Part shown: positions 1 to 11,800 of the stretch, in pieces
Layout of the letters: each line of letters opens with the position of its first letter
How positions within the stretch are numbered: position 1 is the stretch's first letter
DNA from: Paraburkholderia phytofirmans PsJN
Lineage (GTDB): Bacteria > Pseudomonadota > Gammaproteobacteria > Burkholderiales > Burkholderiaceae
Length of the DNA stretch: 64,000 bases
Assembly (NCBI RefSeq): GCF_000020125.1
Contig: NC_010681.1
Span: 4,340,001-4,404,000 of the forward strand
Reading direction: 5' to 3'
The notes under the pieces: generated by a model
What the model saw: only the letters and a program-made list of their open reading frames with translations
What the model was told of the DNA's origin: nothing
The model's database searches: none
Translations under genes and position numbers: made by a program

Positions 1-1
1 C

Positions 2-2887
2 GCCGCGCTCGAAGTGCATGACGCCTTCGCCGAACGGCATATCGGCCCGGACGCGGCCGACCAGCACGCCATGCTCGAAGCCCTCGGCTTCGCGTCGCGC
101 GCCGCGCTGATCGACGCCGTCATTCCGAAGACGATCCGCCGCACCGAAACGCTGCCGCTCGGACCCTTCACGCAACCGAAGAGCGAGGCGGAAGCGCTCG
201 CCGCGCTGCGCGAACTCGCGGACAAGAACCAGGTGTTCCGCTCGTACATCGGGCAGGGCTACTACAACGCGCACACGCCGACGGTGATCCTGCGTAACGT
301 GCTGGAAAATCCGGCGTGGTACACCGCCTACACGCCGTATCAGCCGGAAATCTCGCAAGGCCGTCTGGAAGCTCTGCTGAACTTCCAGCAGATGATCGTG
401 GACCTGACGGGTCTGGCGATCTCGAATGCGTCGCTGCTCGACGAAGCTACGGCCGCCGCTGAAGCGATGACGCTGCTGCAACGCGTCGGCAAGCCGAAGT
501 CGAACGTGTTCTTCGTGGCCGACGACGTGCTGCCGCAAACCATCGAAGTGGTGAGGACGCGCGCTACGCCGGTCGGCATTGAGGTGAAAGTGGGCCCGGC
601 TTCGGAAGCCGCGAATGCGAATGCGTTCGGCGTGCTGCTGCAATATCCGGGCGTGAACGGCGACGTGCGCGACTATCGCGCGCTCACCGAAGCGATCCAC
701 GCAGCGGGCGGCCACGTGGTGGTCGCCGCCGACCTGCTCGCGCTGACCGTACTCACGCCGCCGGGCGAATGGGGCGCGGACGTGGCCGTCGGCAATACGC
801 AGCGCTTCGGTGTGCCGGTCGGCTTCGGTGGCCCGCACGCGGCTTACCTCGCCGTGCGCGACGAGTTCAAGCGTCAGATGCCGGGCCGTCTCGTCGGCGT
901 GACCGTCGACGCACAAGGCAATCCCGCGCTGCGTCTCGCGCTGCAAACGCGCGAACAACATATCCGCCGCGAGAAAGCCACTTCCAACGTGTGTACCGCA
1001 CAAGCGCTGCTCGCGATCATGGCCAGCATGTACGCCGTCTATCACGGCCCGCACGGTCTGAAGACGATCGCGCTGCGCGTGAACCGCATCGCCGCGTTGC
1101 TGGCGGAAGGCGCGAAGCAACTCGGCTACACGCTCGCCAACGAAACTTTCTTCGACACGCTCACGTTCGACACCGGCGCACGCACGCAAGCGCTACTCGA
1201 CGCGGCCACCGCGAAGCGTATCAATCTGCGTCGCGTCAGCGCCACGCAAGTGGGCCTGTCGATCGACGAAACCACGACGCGCCACGATCTCGCCGATCTG
1301 CTCGCCGTGTTTGCGCAAGCGGCTTTCACCAACGACGTGCCGCAAGTCGATGCACTCGACGCAAAGCTCGCCGCGTCGAACACAGCATCGGTGCCGGCCG
1401 CGCTTGAACGCACGAGCGCGTACCTCACGCATCACGTGTTCAACCGTCATCATTCGGAAACGGAAATGCTGCGCTATCTGCGCAGCCTGTCGGACAAGGA
1501 CCTCGCGCTCGACCGTTCGATGATCCCGCTCGGTTCGTGCACGATGAAGCTGAACGCCACTTCGGAAATGCTGCCGGTTACGTGGCCTGAATTCGGCCAG
1601 ATCCATCCGTTCGCGCCGGCTGAGCAAACCGTCGGCTACCGCGAGATGATCGATCAGCTCGAAGAGATGCTGGTCGCGGCCACCGGTTACGCGGCTGTGT
1701 CGCTGCAACCGAACGCCGGCTCGCAAGGCGAATACGCCGGCCTGTTGATCATCCACGCTTATCACGCGTCGCGCGGCGAAGCGCATCGCAATGTCTGCCT
1801 GATTCCCGCTTCGGCGCACGGCACGAACCCGGCTTCGGCGCAGATGGCCGGCATGCAGGTGGTCGTGGTGGCCTGCGACGCGCAAGGCAACGTCGATATC
1901 GAAGACTTGAAGAAGAAGGCCGGCCAGCACGCCGACAAACTCGCGGCGATCATGATCACGTATCCGTCCACGCATGGCGTGTTCGAGCAGAACGTGCGCG
2001 AAATCTGCGAGATCGTGCACGCTCACGGCGGCCAGGTCTATGTGGACGGCGCGAACATGAACGCGATGGTCGGTCTGACCGCGCCGGGCCAGTTCGGCGG
2101 CGACGTCTCGCACCTGAATCTGCACAAGACCTTCTGCATTCCGCACGGCGGCGGCGGACCGGGCGTCGGTCCGGTAGCGGTCGGCGCGCATCTCGCACAA
2201 TTCCTGCCGAACCAGATCTCGTCGGGCTATGAACGCGCGCCGAACGGCATCGGCGCGGTGTCGGGCGCACCGTACGGCTCGGCGTCGATCCTGCCGATCT
2301 CGTGGATGTATATCGCGATGATGGGCGCGAAGAACCTCACCGCCGCGACCGAAACCGCGATCCTCAACGCGAACTACGTCGCGAAGAAACTCGCGCCGCA
2401 TTATCCGGTGCTGTATTCGGGCCCGGGCGGACTGGTCGCGCACGAGTGCATTCTCGATCTGCGTCCGATCAAGGAAACCAGCGGCATCACCGTTGATGAC
2501 GTCGCCAAGCGTCTTGCCGACTACGGCTTCCACGCGCCGACCATGAGCTTCCCGGTGCCAGGCACGCTAATGGTCGAGCCGACCGAATCGGAATCGAAGG
2601 AAGAACTCGACCGTTTCATCGAAGCGATGATTGCGATCCGCGAGGAAATCCGCGCGGTCGAAGATGGCCGCTCGGATCGCGAGGACAATCCGCTGAAGCA
2701 TGCGCCGCACACGGCAGCGGTCGTGATCGCGAACGACTGGAAGCACGCGTATGCGCGCGAAACCGCGGCGTATCCGCTGCCCACGCTGATCGCGAAGAAG
2801 TACTGGCCGCCGGTCGGCCGCGCGGACAACGTGTACGGCGACCGCAATCTGTTCTGCTCCTGCGTGCCGATCGCCGACTACGAGTAA
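2..2887 (+). CDS. gcvP: Glycine dehydrogenase (decarboxylating), P protein, 5' end outside window
   Basis: This is the P protein of the glycine cleavage system. It decarboxylates glycine with pyridoxal phosphate and passes the aminomethyl group to lipoylated GcvH. About 960 residues are present. The reading frame is open to the window edge and the first visible residues ([15 protein letters not shown]) are internal to the family, so the true start lies a little upstream; full-length homologues are about 975 residues. The PLP-lysine region [16 protein letters not shown] is intact, with the lysine codon near 2126. A GTG at 14 is not a credible start. The gene is followed by a secreted protein and then sdaA, which links glycine and serine breakdown. 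No terminator is obvious just after the stop. Confidence 0.97.
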   Translation, partial: AALEVHDAFAERHIGPDAADQHAMLEALGFASRAALIDAVIPKTIRRTETLPLGPFTQPKSEAEALAALRELADKNQVFRSYIGQGYYNAHTPTVILRNVLENPAWYTAYTPYQPEISQGRLEALLNFQQMIVDLTGLAISNASLLDEATAAAEAMTLLQRVGKPKSNVFFVADDVLPQTIEVVRTRATPVGIEVKVGPASEAANANAFGVLLQYPGVNGDVRDYRALTEAIHAAGGHVVVAADLLALTVLTPPGEWGADVAVGNTQRFGVPVGFGGPHAAYLAVRDEFKRQMPGRLVGVTVDAQGNPALRLALQTREQHIRREKATSNVCTAQALLAIMASMYAVYHGPHGLKTIALRVNRIAALLAEGAKQLGYTLANETFFDTLTFDTGARTQALLDAATAKRINLRRVSATQVGLSIDETTTRHDLADLLAVFAQAAFTNDVPQVDALDAKLAASNTASVPAALERTSAYLTHHVFNRHHSETEMLRYLRSLSDKDLALDRSMIPLGSCTMKLNATSEMLPVTWPEFGQIHPFAPAEQTVGYREMIDQLEEMLVAATGYAAVSLQPNAGSQGEYAGLLIIHAYHASRGEAHRNVCLIPASAHGTNPASAQMAGMQVVVVACDAQGNVDIEDLKKKAGQHADKLAAIMITYPSTHGVFEQNVREICEIVHAHGGQVYVDGANMNAMVGLTAPGQFGGDVSHLNLHKTFCIPHGGGGPGVGPVAVGAHLAQFLPNQISSGYERAPNGIGAVSGAPYGSASILPISWMYIAMMGAKNLTAATETAILNANYVAKKLAPHYPVLYSGPGGLVAHECILDLRPIKETSGITVDDVAKRLADYGFHAPTMSFPVPGTLMVEPTESESKEELDRFIEAMIAIREEIRAVEDGRSDREDNPLKHAPHTAAVVIANDWKHAYARETAAYPLPTLIAKKYWPPVGRADNVYGDRNLFCSCVPIADYE

Positions 2888-3026
2888 GCCGGCTCGCTGC
2901 CGCGCATCGCCCACTGTCTCGAATAGAGGCGGCAGGGCGGTGCGGGACTCCATCCTGAGTTCTCTGTCGTTCGTGCCCGCAAACGGCTAACATCACACAC
3001 CGAATCAGCCTAACGAGGAGTTTCGC

Positions 3027-4157
3027 ATGGCGCGAAAGGTGCGATTGATGCAAAGCCGGACCGAAGCAACGCGAGCGCCGAATTGGCGGCAAGCCTGCGC
3101 GCTGCTGTTGGCTGGCGCAGCCGTGCTGCTGCCGCTGCGGCAAGCGCAGGCCGCGATGAATTTTTGCGCGGCGCCCGCGCTGCAAACCAGCGAACGCACG
3201 AACGCCGATCCCGGTGTGAAAGCGCTGGTGAGCAATGTGCAGGCGCATCTGAACGACCAGCCGCATGCGCTGGCGAAACTGCATACCGAAGGCACGCTGC
3301 CGCACGAAGGCATTTACGACCAGAGCGTCGAAGCGGAGAAAGATCTCGATCTGTTGCGCGACGCCGCGCTCGCCTGGCGCGCCACGAGCGACGACCGCTA
3401 TCTCAAGCTCGTCGACCGCTTGCTGTACGCCTGGGTCACGACCTATCAACCAAGCTTCAATCCGATCGACGAAACCCGTTTCGAAGGGCTGATTCTCGCG
3501 TACGACATGACGGCGAGCGCGTTGCCGGTGAAAACGCGCAATGCGTCGATGGCGTTCCTGACAAAGCTCGCAAACGGCTACATCGGTCAAATCGACGCGC
3601 AGCCGCGCCCGCTCAAGGGAACGTTCAGAAACAACTGGCAAAGCCATCGGATCAAACTGATTGCCATGGCCGCGTTCACGCTCGACAACCGCAAGATGAT
3701 CAACGCGGCCCAGCGTCTGTTCGTCGAGCATATCGGCGACAACATCGAGCCGGATGGTTCGACGATCGATTTCAGCGAACGCGACGCGCTGCACTACGTC
3801 ACCTACGACTTGCAGCCGCTCGTGACAGCCGCGCTCGCCGCGCGTCGCCATAACCGCAACTGGTTGCCCGAGAAGGGCGCGGACGGCGCCTCGCTGCAAG
3901 CCGCGCTCAACTGGCTGGCGCCGTACGCGGCCGGCAGCAAGACGCATGAAGAATTCGTGCATTCGAGCGTTCCGTTCGATGCAAGACGTCGCGAGGCCGG
4001 CTTGCCCGGCTATTCGGGTCAGTGGGATCCGAAGAACGCGACGGAACTGTTTCACCTGGCGGCGCGCCTCGACGGGCGCTATACGCCGATCGCGCTACAG
4101 CTCGCACCGACGCCGCCCGCGTGGCTCGCCGTGTGTTTGCCGCTGCCGGCGCGGTAA
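3027..4157 (+). CDS. Secreted alginate-lyase-family protein
   Basis: This 376-residue protein has a long Arg-containing N-terminus, a hydrophobic stretch (about residues 27-42) and an AQA-AM-type signal peptidase site, so it is probably periplasmic. The body resembles the all-helical alginate lyase fold (PL5/Alginate_lyase family). NNWQSHR at about residue 205 sits where classical AlgL proteins have NNHSYW, and DGSTIDFSERDALHYVTYDLQ matches the AlgL segment that carries the catalytic Arg and Tyr. The histidine position is shifted, so the exact substrate and activity are uncertain. It starts at ATG after a GAGGAG ribosome site (about 3015-3020). It lies between gcvP and sdaA with only 30 bp to sdaA, so cotranscription is likely. 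No alginate biosynthesis genes are nearby. Confidence 0.7.
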   Translation: MARKVRLMQSRTEATRAPNWRQACALLLAGAAVLLPLRQAQAAMNFCAAPALQTSERTNADPGVKALVSNVQAHLNDQPHALAKLHTEGTLPHEGIYDQSVEAEKDLDLLRDAALAWRATSDDRYLKLVDRLLYAWVTTYQPSFNPIDETRFEGLILAYDMTASALPVKTRNASMAFLTKLANGYIGQIDAQPRPLKGTFRNNWQSHRIKLIAMAAFTLDNRKMINAAQRLFVEHIGDNIEPDGSTIDFSERDALHYVTYDLQPLVTAALAARRHNRNWLPEKGADGASLQAALNWLAPYAAGSKTHEEFVHSSVPFDARRREAGLPGYSGQWDPKNATELFHLAARLDGRYTPIALQLAPTPPAWLAVCLPLPAR

Positions 4158-4187
4158 ACCAACTTTATCAATTGCAGGGAGCAGTAA

Positions 4188-5576
<1,389 letters not shown>

Positions 5577-5610
5577 GTTGCGCGGTTTGCTGGCTTTATC
5601 ACGAATGACG

Positions 5611-5637
5611 ACGCGGGCTATCAGGCCCGCGTTTTTT
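5611..5637 (+). terminator. Rho-independent terminator after sdaA
   Basis: The 8-bp stem ACGCGGGC/GCCCGCGT with a 6-base loop is followed by a run of six T. It sits 35 bp after the sdaA stop and ends the gcvP/sdaA-side transcript. Confidence 0.9.
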
Positions 5638-5795
5638 ATTTGCGTGTCACGTTACGCGCGAGCAGGACGGTTGCGCTGCGCCATGACAGCGCAGCCGCGC
5701 TCGGCGTAAGCTGTCGAAGCGCCGCGTCGGCCAGTGTCCCGCCGATGCGTGCATCCTCACACCGCACTCTTGCACTGCCTGGAGGCTTCATCGCA

Positions 5796-7514
5796 ATGTC
5801 GCAGCCGAACGCTCCCGTTTCCGAATCCGCCGCCGCTCAAACCACCGGCGCGCGTCTCGTCGTCGATGCTTTGCTCACGCACGGTGTCGAACGTGTTTTC
5901 TGTGTGCCTGGTGAGAGTTTTCTCGCTGTGCTGGATTCGCTGCACGACGAAACCGAACGCATCCAGACTATTGTTTGCCGTCACGAAGCGGCCGCGGCGA
6001 ACATGGCGGAAGCCGTCGGCAAATTGACTGGGCGGCCGGGCGTCGCGCTCGTCACGCGCGGACCGGGCGCCACGCATGCGTCGATCGGCGTGCACACCGC
6101 GTATCAGGATTCCACGCCGATGATCCTGCTGATCGGCCAATGCGCGCGCGAGCACCTGGATCGCGAGGCGTTCCAGGAAATCGACTATCGGCGCATGTTC
6201 GGCCAGATGGCGAAGTGGGTCGCACAAATCGACGATCCGAAGCGTATTCCCGAATATCTGAGCCACGCGTTTCACACGGCGACGTCCGGACGGCCTGGCC
6301 CCGTAGTGTTGTCGTTGCCGGAAGACGTGTTGAGCGATGCCTGCGCAGCGGTGGCCGGCGCGCCGGCTTATCAGCGCGTGGCGGCGTCACCGTCGGCGGC
6401 GCAGATCGAGAAGTTGCGCGTATTGCTCGAAGGCGCGCAGCGTCCGATGGTGATCGCGGGCGGCAGCGGTTGGACGCCGGCTGCGTGCGCGGACTTTCGA
6501 CGCTTCGTGGAGAACTGGCAATTGCCGGTCGGCCTCGCATTCCGCTTTCAGGACACGCTCGACAACGAGCATCCGAACTATGCCGGCGACGTTGGCCTTG
6601 GCATCAATCCGGCGCTGGCGCAACGTATCCGAGATGCCGATGTGCTGCTCGCGATCGGGCCGCGCCTGGGCGAAGCGACGACCAACGGCTACACGTTGCT
6701 CGATATTCCGAAGACCAAACAAACACTCATTCACGTGCATCAAGGTGCGGAGGAATTGGGTCGGGTGTATGCGGCGGATCTGCCGATCGTCTCCGGTATG
6801 CCGGAGTTGGCAGCGATGCTTGCGGAGCTGGAGCCTTTGTCCGAACAGCTCGCTTGGTCGGGCGCAGCGAGCGAGGCGCATCAGGCGTATCTCGACTGGC
6901 GCAAGCCGCGTCAGATTCCCGGCGATGTGCAGATGGGCGAAGTGATTCAGCAGTTGCGCGCGCATCTGCCGGACGACGCGATTCTCACCAACGGCGCAGG
7001 CAATTACGCGACGTGGCTGCATCGGCACTTTTCGTATCGCCATTACCGTTCGCAACTCGCCCCGACGAGTGGTGCGATGGGCTACGGTGTGCCGGCGGCG
7101 ATCGCGGCGAAGTCGATGTATCCGCACCGCGCGGTCGTGGCGCTGGCCGGCGACGGTTGCTTCATGATGGCCGCACAAGAACTCGCGACGGCGATGCAGT
7201 ACGACCTGCACGTGCTTTTCATCGTGGTGAATAACGGTCACTTCGGCACGATCCGGATGCATCAGGAGCGGCATTATCCTGGGCGGGTACATGGCACCGG
7301 GCTCACGAATCCGGATTTCGCAGCGTTCGCGCGCTCGTTCGGCGCGCATGGTGAAACGGTAGAGCGGACTGAGGATTTTCTGCCTGCGTTAAAGCGTTCG
7401 ATTGAGGCGAAGCGCGCGGCTGTGATCGAGATTCGCATGCCGCAGGAAGCGAGCACACCGGGGGCGACGTTGGAGCAGATTCGCGAGCAGGGGAGGAAGA
7501 TGCGAGGGGAGTAA
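5796..7514 (+). CDS. Thiamine-diphosphate-dependent enzyme, acetolactate-synthase-like
   Basis: This 572-residue protein has the three-domain TPP enzyme plan. The N-terminal PYR domain carries the catalytic Glu in CRHEAAAANMAEA. A central domain follows. The C-terminal PP domain has the Mg-TPP motif GDGCFMMAAQEL ending in VVNN. It resembles the large subunit of acetolactate synthase, but there is no ilvN regulatory subunit next to it, so a catabolic or other 2-oxo-acid enzyme is possible. An upstream TTG would extend the protein by 52 low-complexity residues. ATG 5796 is preferred because GGAGG (5781-5785) precedes it and family homology starts there. It is transcribed alone between two terminators. 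Confidence 0.85.
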   Translation: MSQPNAPVSESAAAQTTGARLVVDALLTHGVERVFCVPGESFLAVLDSLHDETERIQTIVCRHEAAAANMAEAVGKLTGRPGVALVTRGPGATHASIGVHTAYQDSTPMILLIGQCAREHLDREAFQEIDYRRMFGQMAKWVAQIDDPKRIPEYLSHAFHTATSGRPGPVVLSLPEDVLSDACAAVAGAPAYQRVAASPSAAQIEKLRVLLEGAQRPMVIAGGSGWTPAACADFRRFVENWQLPVGLAFRFQDTLDNEHPNYAGDVGLGINPALAQRIRDADVLLAIGPRLGEATTNGYTLLDIPKTKQTLIHVHQGAEELGRVYAADLPIVSGMPELAAMLAELEPLSEQLAWSGAASEAHQAYLDWRKPRQIPGDVQMGEVIQQLRAHLPDDAILTNGAGNYATWLHRHFSYRHYRSQLAPTSGAMGYGVPAAIAAKSMYPHRAVVALAGDGCFMMAAQELATAMQYDLHVLFIVVNNGHFGTIRMHQERHYPGRVHGTGLTNPDFAAFARSFGAHGETVERTEDFLPALKRSIEAKRAAVIEIRMPQEASTPGATLEQIREQGRKMRGE

Positions 7515-7560
7515 ACGCGCTGCCATTCCATTGGCACGCGACATCGAAAAATATCAAACG

Positions 7561-7598
7561 AAAAGCCCTGCGTGTTTAAAAACCGCAGGGCTTTTTTT
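7561..7598. terminator. Bidirectional terminator between convergent genes
   Basis: The 8-bp stem GCCCTGCG/CGCAGGGC is flanked by AAAA on the left and seven T on the right. It can serve both the TPP enzyme on the plus strand and the binding-protein gene on the minus strand. Confidence 0.88.
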
Positions 7599-7658
7599 GC
7601 GCCAGTTGCCGTGTCAAACCATCACACGACAGCCAGGCGCTCCAGCAGGAAAAGCTAC

Positions 7659-8807
7659 TTACTTCCCACCCACGCTTTGCAGCGTCGTCCACTTACCATC
7701 GACAACCTTGTACAGCGTGATACCGCCGTTCTTCAGGTCACCCTTGCTGTCGTACGCAAGATTCGCCGACGTCACTGCCGGCATCGAGGTCTTCGCGAGC
7801 ACCGGCAGGTACTTGGCCGGATCGGTCGAGTTCGCCTTCTTCATTGCGTCGAACATGGCCATTGCGCCGTCGTAAGCGTACGGCGAGTACGTTTGCACGT
7901 CTTCGTTGAAACGCTTCTTGTACTTCGCGACGTAGTCCTTGCCGCCCGGCATTTCTTCCAGCGGCAGGCCGGCGAGCGATGCCACCGTGCCGTTCGCCGC
8001 GTCACCCGCGATCTGGATGAACGTCGGCGTGTGGACCATTTCGCCGCCCATCAGCGGCGCCTTGATGCCCAGTGCCTTCATCTGCTTGACCATCGGTGCC
8101 GCTTGCGAATCCGCGCCGCCGTAGTAGATCAGATCCGGTTGGACCGACTTCAGCTTGGTCAGGATCGACTTGAAGTCCACAGCCTTGTCGTTCGTGTATT
8201 CACGATCGACGATCTGGCCGCCCGCTGCCTTCGCTGCCTTTTCGAACTGATCCGCCAGACCCTGGCCGTAAGCCGTGCGGTCATCGACGATCGCGATCTT
8301 CTTCACGCCCAAGGTCTTCACCGCGAACGTGCCGGCGACCGAACCTTGCTGCGTGTCGGACGTCATCATGCGGAACGTGGTCTTGAAACCTTGCTGCGTG
8401 TATTCCGGCGCCGTCGCCATGGCGATTTCGGGGATGCCCGCGTTCGCGTAAATGCGCGAAGCCGGAATCGTGGTGCCCGAGTTGAAGTGGCCGAGCATGC
8501 CCTTGATGCCGTCGTCCACCAGCTTTTGTGCAACCGTCGTACCGGTGCGCGGGTCGGCCTGGTCGTCGGCCGAGTCCAGCACGAAGCGGACTTGCTTGCC
8601 GCCGATCACCGGCTTGGTCGCGTTCATGTCTTCCACAGCCAGCGTAATGCCGTTCTGGAAGTCCTTACCGTAGTGCGCCTGCGCGCCCGTCATCGGGCCG
8701 GCAAAGCCGACCTTCACATCTTCCGTCGATTGAGCATTGGCCGTCCCCGCCAGCGACATCGCTGCAACCAGTGCAGCGCCTGCCAGCTGTTTCATCTTGT
8801 GTTGCAT
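7659..8807 (-). CDS. Branched-chain amino-acid-type ABC transporter periplasmic binding protein
   Basis: This 382-residue type I periplasmic binding protein belongs to the LivK/BraC class. It has a signal peptide (MQHKMKQLAGAALVAAMSLAGTANA, cleavage after about residue 25), then VKVGFAGPMTGAQAHYGKDFQNGITLAVEDMNA, the usual start of Leu/Ile/Val binding proteins. No permease or ATPase gene is adjacent, so it must work with components elsewhere. It lies 88 bp downstream of putA on the same strand with no clear terminator between them, so partial cotranscription with putA is possible. An AAGGAG ribosome site precedes the ATG. The ligand cannot be read from the sequence. Confidence 0.9.
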   Translation of the reverse strand: MQHKMKQLAGAALVAAMSLAGTANAQSTEDVKVGFAGPMTGAQAHYGKDFQNGITLAVEDMNATKPVIGGKQVRFVLDSADDQADPRTGTTVAQKLVDDGIKGMLGHFNSGTTIPASRIYANAGIPEIAMATAPEYTQQGFKTTFRMMTSDTQQGSVAGTFAVKTLGVKKIAIVDDRTAYGQGLADQFEKAAKAAGGQIVDREYTNDKAVDFKSILTKLKSVQPDLIYYGGADSQAAPMVKQMKALGIKAPLMGGEMVHTPTFIQIAGDAANGTVASLAGLPLEEMPGGKDYVAKYKKRFNEDVQTYSPYAYDGAMAMFDAMKKANSTDPAKYLPVLAKTSMPAVTSANLAYDSKGDLKNGGITLYKVVDGKWTTLQSVGGK

Positions 8808-8895
8808 AGCTTCTCCTTGGTACCAGGTGTGGATGGAGCGGTTTCGGGGTCGCCGTACCGCCTCCTTCTTTTTTGAAAAGATCGTTAAGGTTCGC

Positions 8896-11800
8896 TCAAC
8901 CGATCGTCATCAAATTCGCATTACCGCCAGCTGCTGCCGTATTCACGCTGACCGAACGTTCCGTCAACAGACGCTCGAGCGCGTAATCTTCGTCGCCGCT
9001 TTCCAGCGCGCGTGCCGCCACGCCCTGCACCGACACGATCGGGCCCGGACGCTTCGCGACCTCCTTGACCAGCGCCAGCAGCTCGTCGCTATCACCTTCG
9101 AACAGCACGGCGTCGAAAGTCGCATCCGCGCTCTTCTTCACGCTCGCACGTGATTTCAGCGACGCGGGCAACTGCGCCACCAATTGTTCACCAGCCGCGC
9201 CTTCGAACAGCGCGCGATTTCCCGTAGCCAGCGCCGCGGCAAACTGCACGCGCGCGCCGCTCGCCGTCGACGCAATACACAGCACCGTGCCGCGTGGGCC
9301 CAACGTGTACGTGTTGCGCTCGCCAGTCGGTCCCGACAGTACCGCCGTGGCGCCCGCCGGCATATGCGACAGATAGCCGTCGCAGCGCGCGGCCAGCACC
9401 GGCTGTTGCTCGGCGATCAGCCAATCGCGATAAGCCGTCAATGCAGCGGACGGATTGTCGCTGTTTTCGGCTGCGTTCGGTGCATCCGCAACCAATGCCT
9501 GCGCGAGCGACTTCGGCAACCCGGCCGGACGCGTCGCCAGCAGACGCTGCAGATACAGCGCGCCGCCCGCTTTCGGCCCCGTGCCCGACAAACCTTCGCC
9601 GCCGAACGGCTGCACACCCACCACCGCGCCGATCACGTTGCGGTTCACATAAATGTTGCCGACATGCGCGCGGCTGATCACGTGAGCGATGGTTTCGTCG
9701 ATCCGCGTATGGATGCCGAGCGTCAGGCCGTAGCCCGTCGTGCGGATCTGTTCGAGCAGCTTGTCGAGCTGGCTGCGGCGGTAACGCACCACGTGCAACA
9801 CCGGGCCGAACACTTCGCGCTTCAGTTCGTCGATGCTGTCGAGTTCGATCAGCGTCGGCGGAACGAAAGTGCCTTGCGCGCAACCGTCGGGCATCGGCAA
9901 TTGCTCGACCTTGCGGCCTTTCTCGCGCATCGTCGCGACGTGCGCGTCGATACCGCGTTTCGCGTCGAGGTCGATCACCGGGCCGACGTCGATCGACAGA
10001 CGATCAGGATTGCCCACAGCCAGTTCGCGCATCGCGCCCGTCAGCATCTCCAGCGTGCGGTCCGCGACATCGTCCTGCAGACAAAGAACGCGCAACGCGG
10101 AACACCGTTGACCGGCGGAGTCGAAAGACGATTGCAGCACGTCCGCGACCACCTGTTCAGCGAGCGCCGACGAGTCGACGATCATCGCATTCTGGCCGCC
10201 CGTTTCGGCGATCAGCGGAATCGGCTTGCCGTCCGGATCGAGGCGGCCCGAGAGCGTCTTGTTGATGAGGCGCGCGACTTCGGTGGAACCGGTGAACATC
10301 ACGGCGCGCGTGCGCGGATCGGCGACCAATGCAGCGCCGACCGTTTCGCCATTGCCCGGCAGCAGTTGCACTGCGCCCGCCGGGACGCCGGCTTCGCGCA
10401 GAATGCGCACGGCTTGCGCGGCGATCAGCGGCGTTTGTTCGGCCGGCTTCGCGAGCACCGTGTTGCCGGCAGCGAGCGCCGCGGCCACCTGGCCCATGAA
10501 AATCGCCAGCGGGAAATTCCACGGGCTGATGCAGACCACCGGACCGAGCGGGCGATGCGTGTCGTTGGAGAACTCGTCGCGAATCTGCGTGGAGTAGTAG
10601 CGCAGGAAGTCGATTGCTTCGCGGATTTCCGCGACCGCATTGGCCAGCGACTTGCCCGCTTCACGCACCACCAAACCCATCAGCGTATGCATCTGCGCTT
10701 CGAGCAGATCGGCGGCACGCGCGAGGCAATCGGCGCGCGCATCGACCGGCGTGGCTTGCCAGATCGGCGCCGCGGCGACAGCATGCGCCAGCGCGGCGCT
10801 CACATGTTCCGGGGTCGCTTCGACGACCGTGCCGACGAGGTCACGATGATCCGCCGGGTTGCGCACATCGCGCGCGACGCCCACGGCGATTTCGTTGTCT
10901 TCCAGCATCGGCGCGGCGCGCCACGGATGATGCGCGCTCGCCAGCAACGCCGACGACAGCGACGCCAGACGATGCTCGTTCGACAGATCGAGGCCCATCG
11001 AATTAAGACGCTCGGCGCCGTACAGATTGCGCGGCAGCGGAATCTTCGCGTGCGGCGCGCCGAGCGGCACGATCTTGGAGGCTTCATCGACCGGGTCGGC
11101 GATCAGGTCCTTGATCGCGACGTTTTCATCGGCAATACGATTCACGAACGACGTGTTCGCGCCGTTTTCCAGCAAACGGCGCACGAGGTACGCGAGCAGC
11201 GTTTCATGCGTGCCGACCGGCGCGTACACGCGGCACGGACGGTTCAGCTTGTCGCGGCCGGTGACTTCCTCGTACAGCGGCTCGCCCATGCCGTGCAGGC
11301 ACTGGAACTCGTACTGGCCGGGATAGTAGTTGTTGCCCGCGAGGTGATAGATCGCCGAGAGCGTGTGGGCGTTGTGCGTGGCGAACTGCGGATAGACCGC
11401 GTCGGGCGCGCTCAGCAGTTTCTTGGCACAAGCGAGGTACGACACGTCCGTGTAGATCTTGCGCGTGTACACCGGATAGCCTTCGAGGCCGTCCACTTGC
11501 GCGCGCTTGATTTCGGTATCCCAGTACGCGCCCTTCACGAGGCGCACCATGATGCGGTGACGGCTCCGGCGCGCCAGATCGATGATGTAATCGATCACGA
11601 ACGGGCAACGCTTCTGATACGCCTGCACCACAAAGCCGATGCCGTTCCAGCCGGCCAGCTCCGGATCGAAGCACAGCGCTTCGAGCAGATCGAGCGAGAT
11701 TTCCAGACGGTCGGCTTCTTCGGCGTCGATGTTGAGGCCAATGTCGTAGCGGCGCGCGAGGATCGCCAGCGAGCGCACGCGCGGCAGCAATTCGCTCATC

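Noticed and set aside
1193..2533. 446-codon minus-strand frame inside gcvP
   Set aside because: Antisense shadow of gcvP, Arg/His/Asp-rich and without recognisable motifs.
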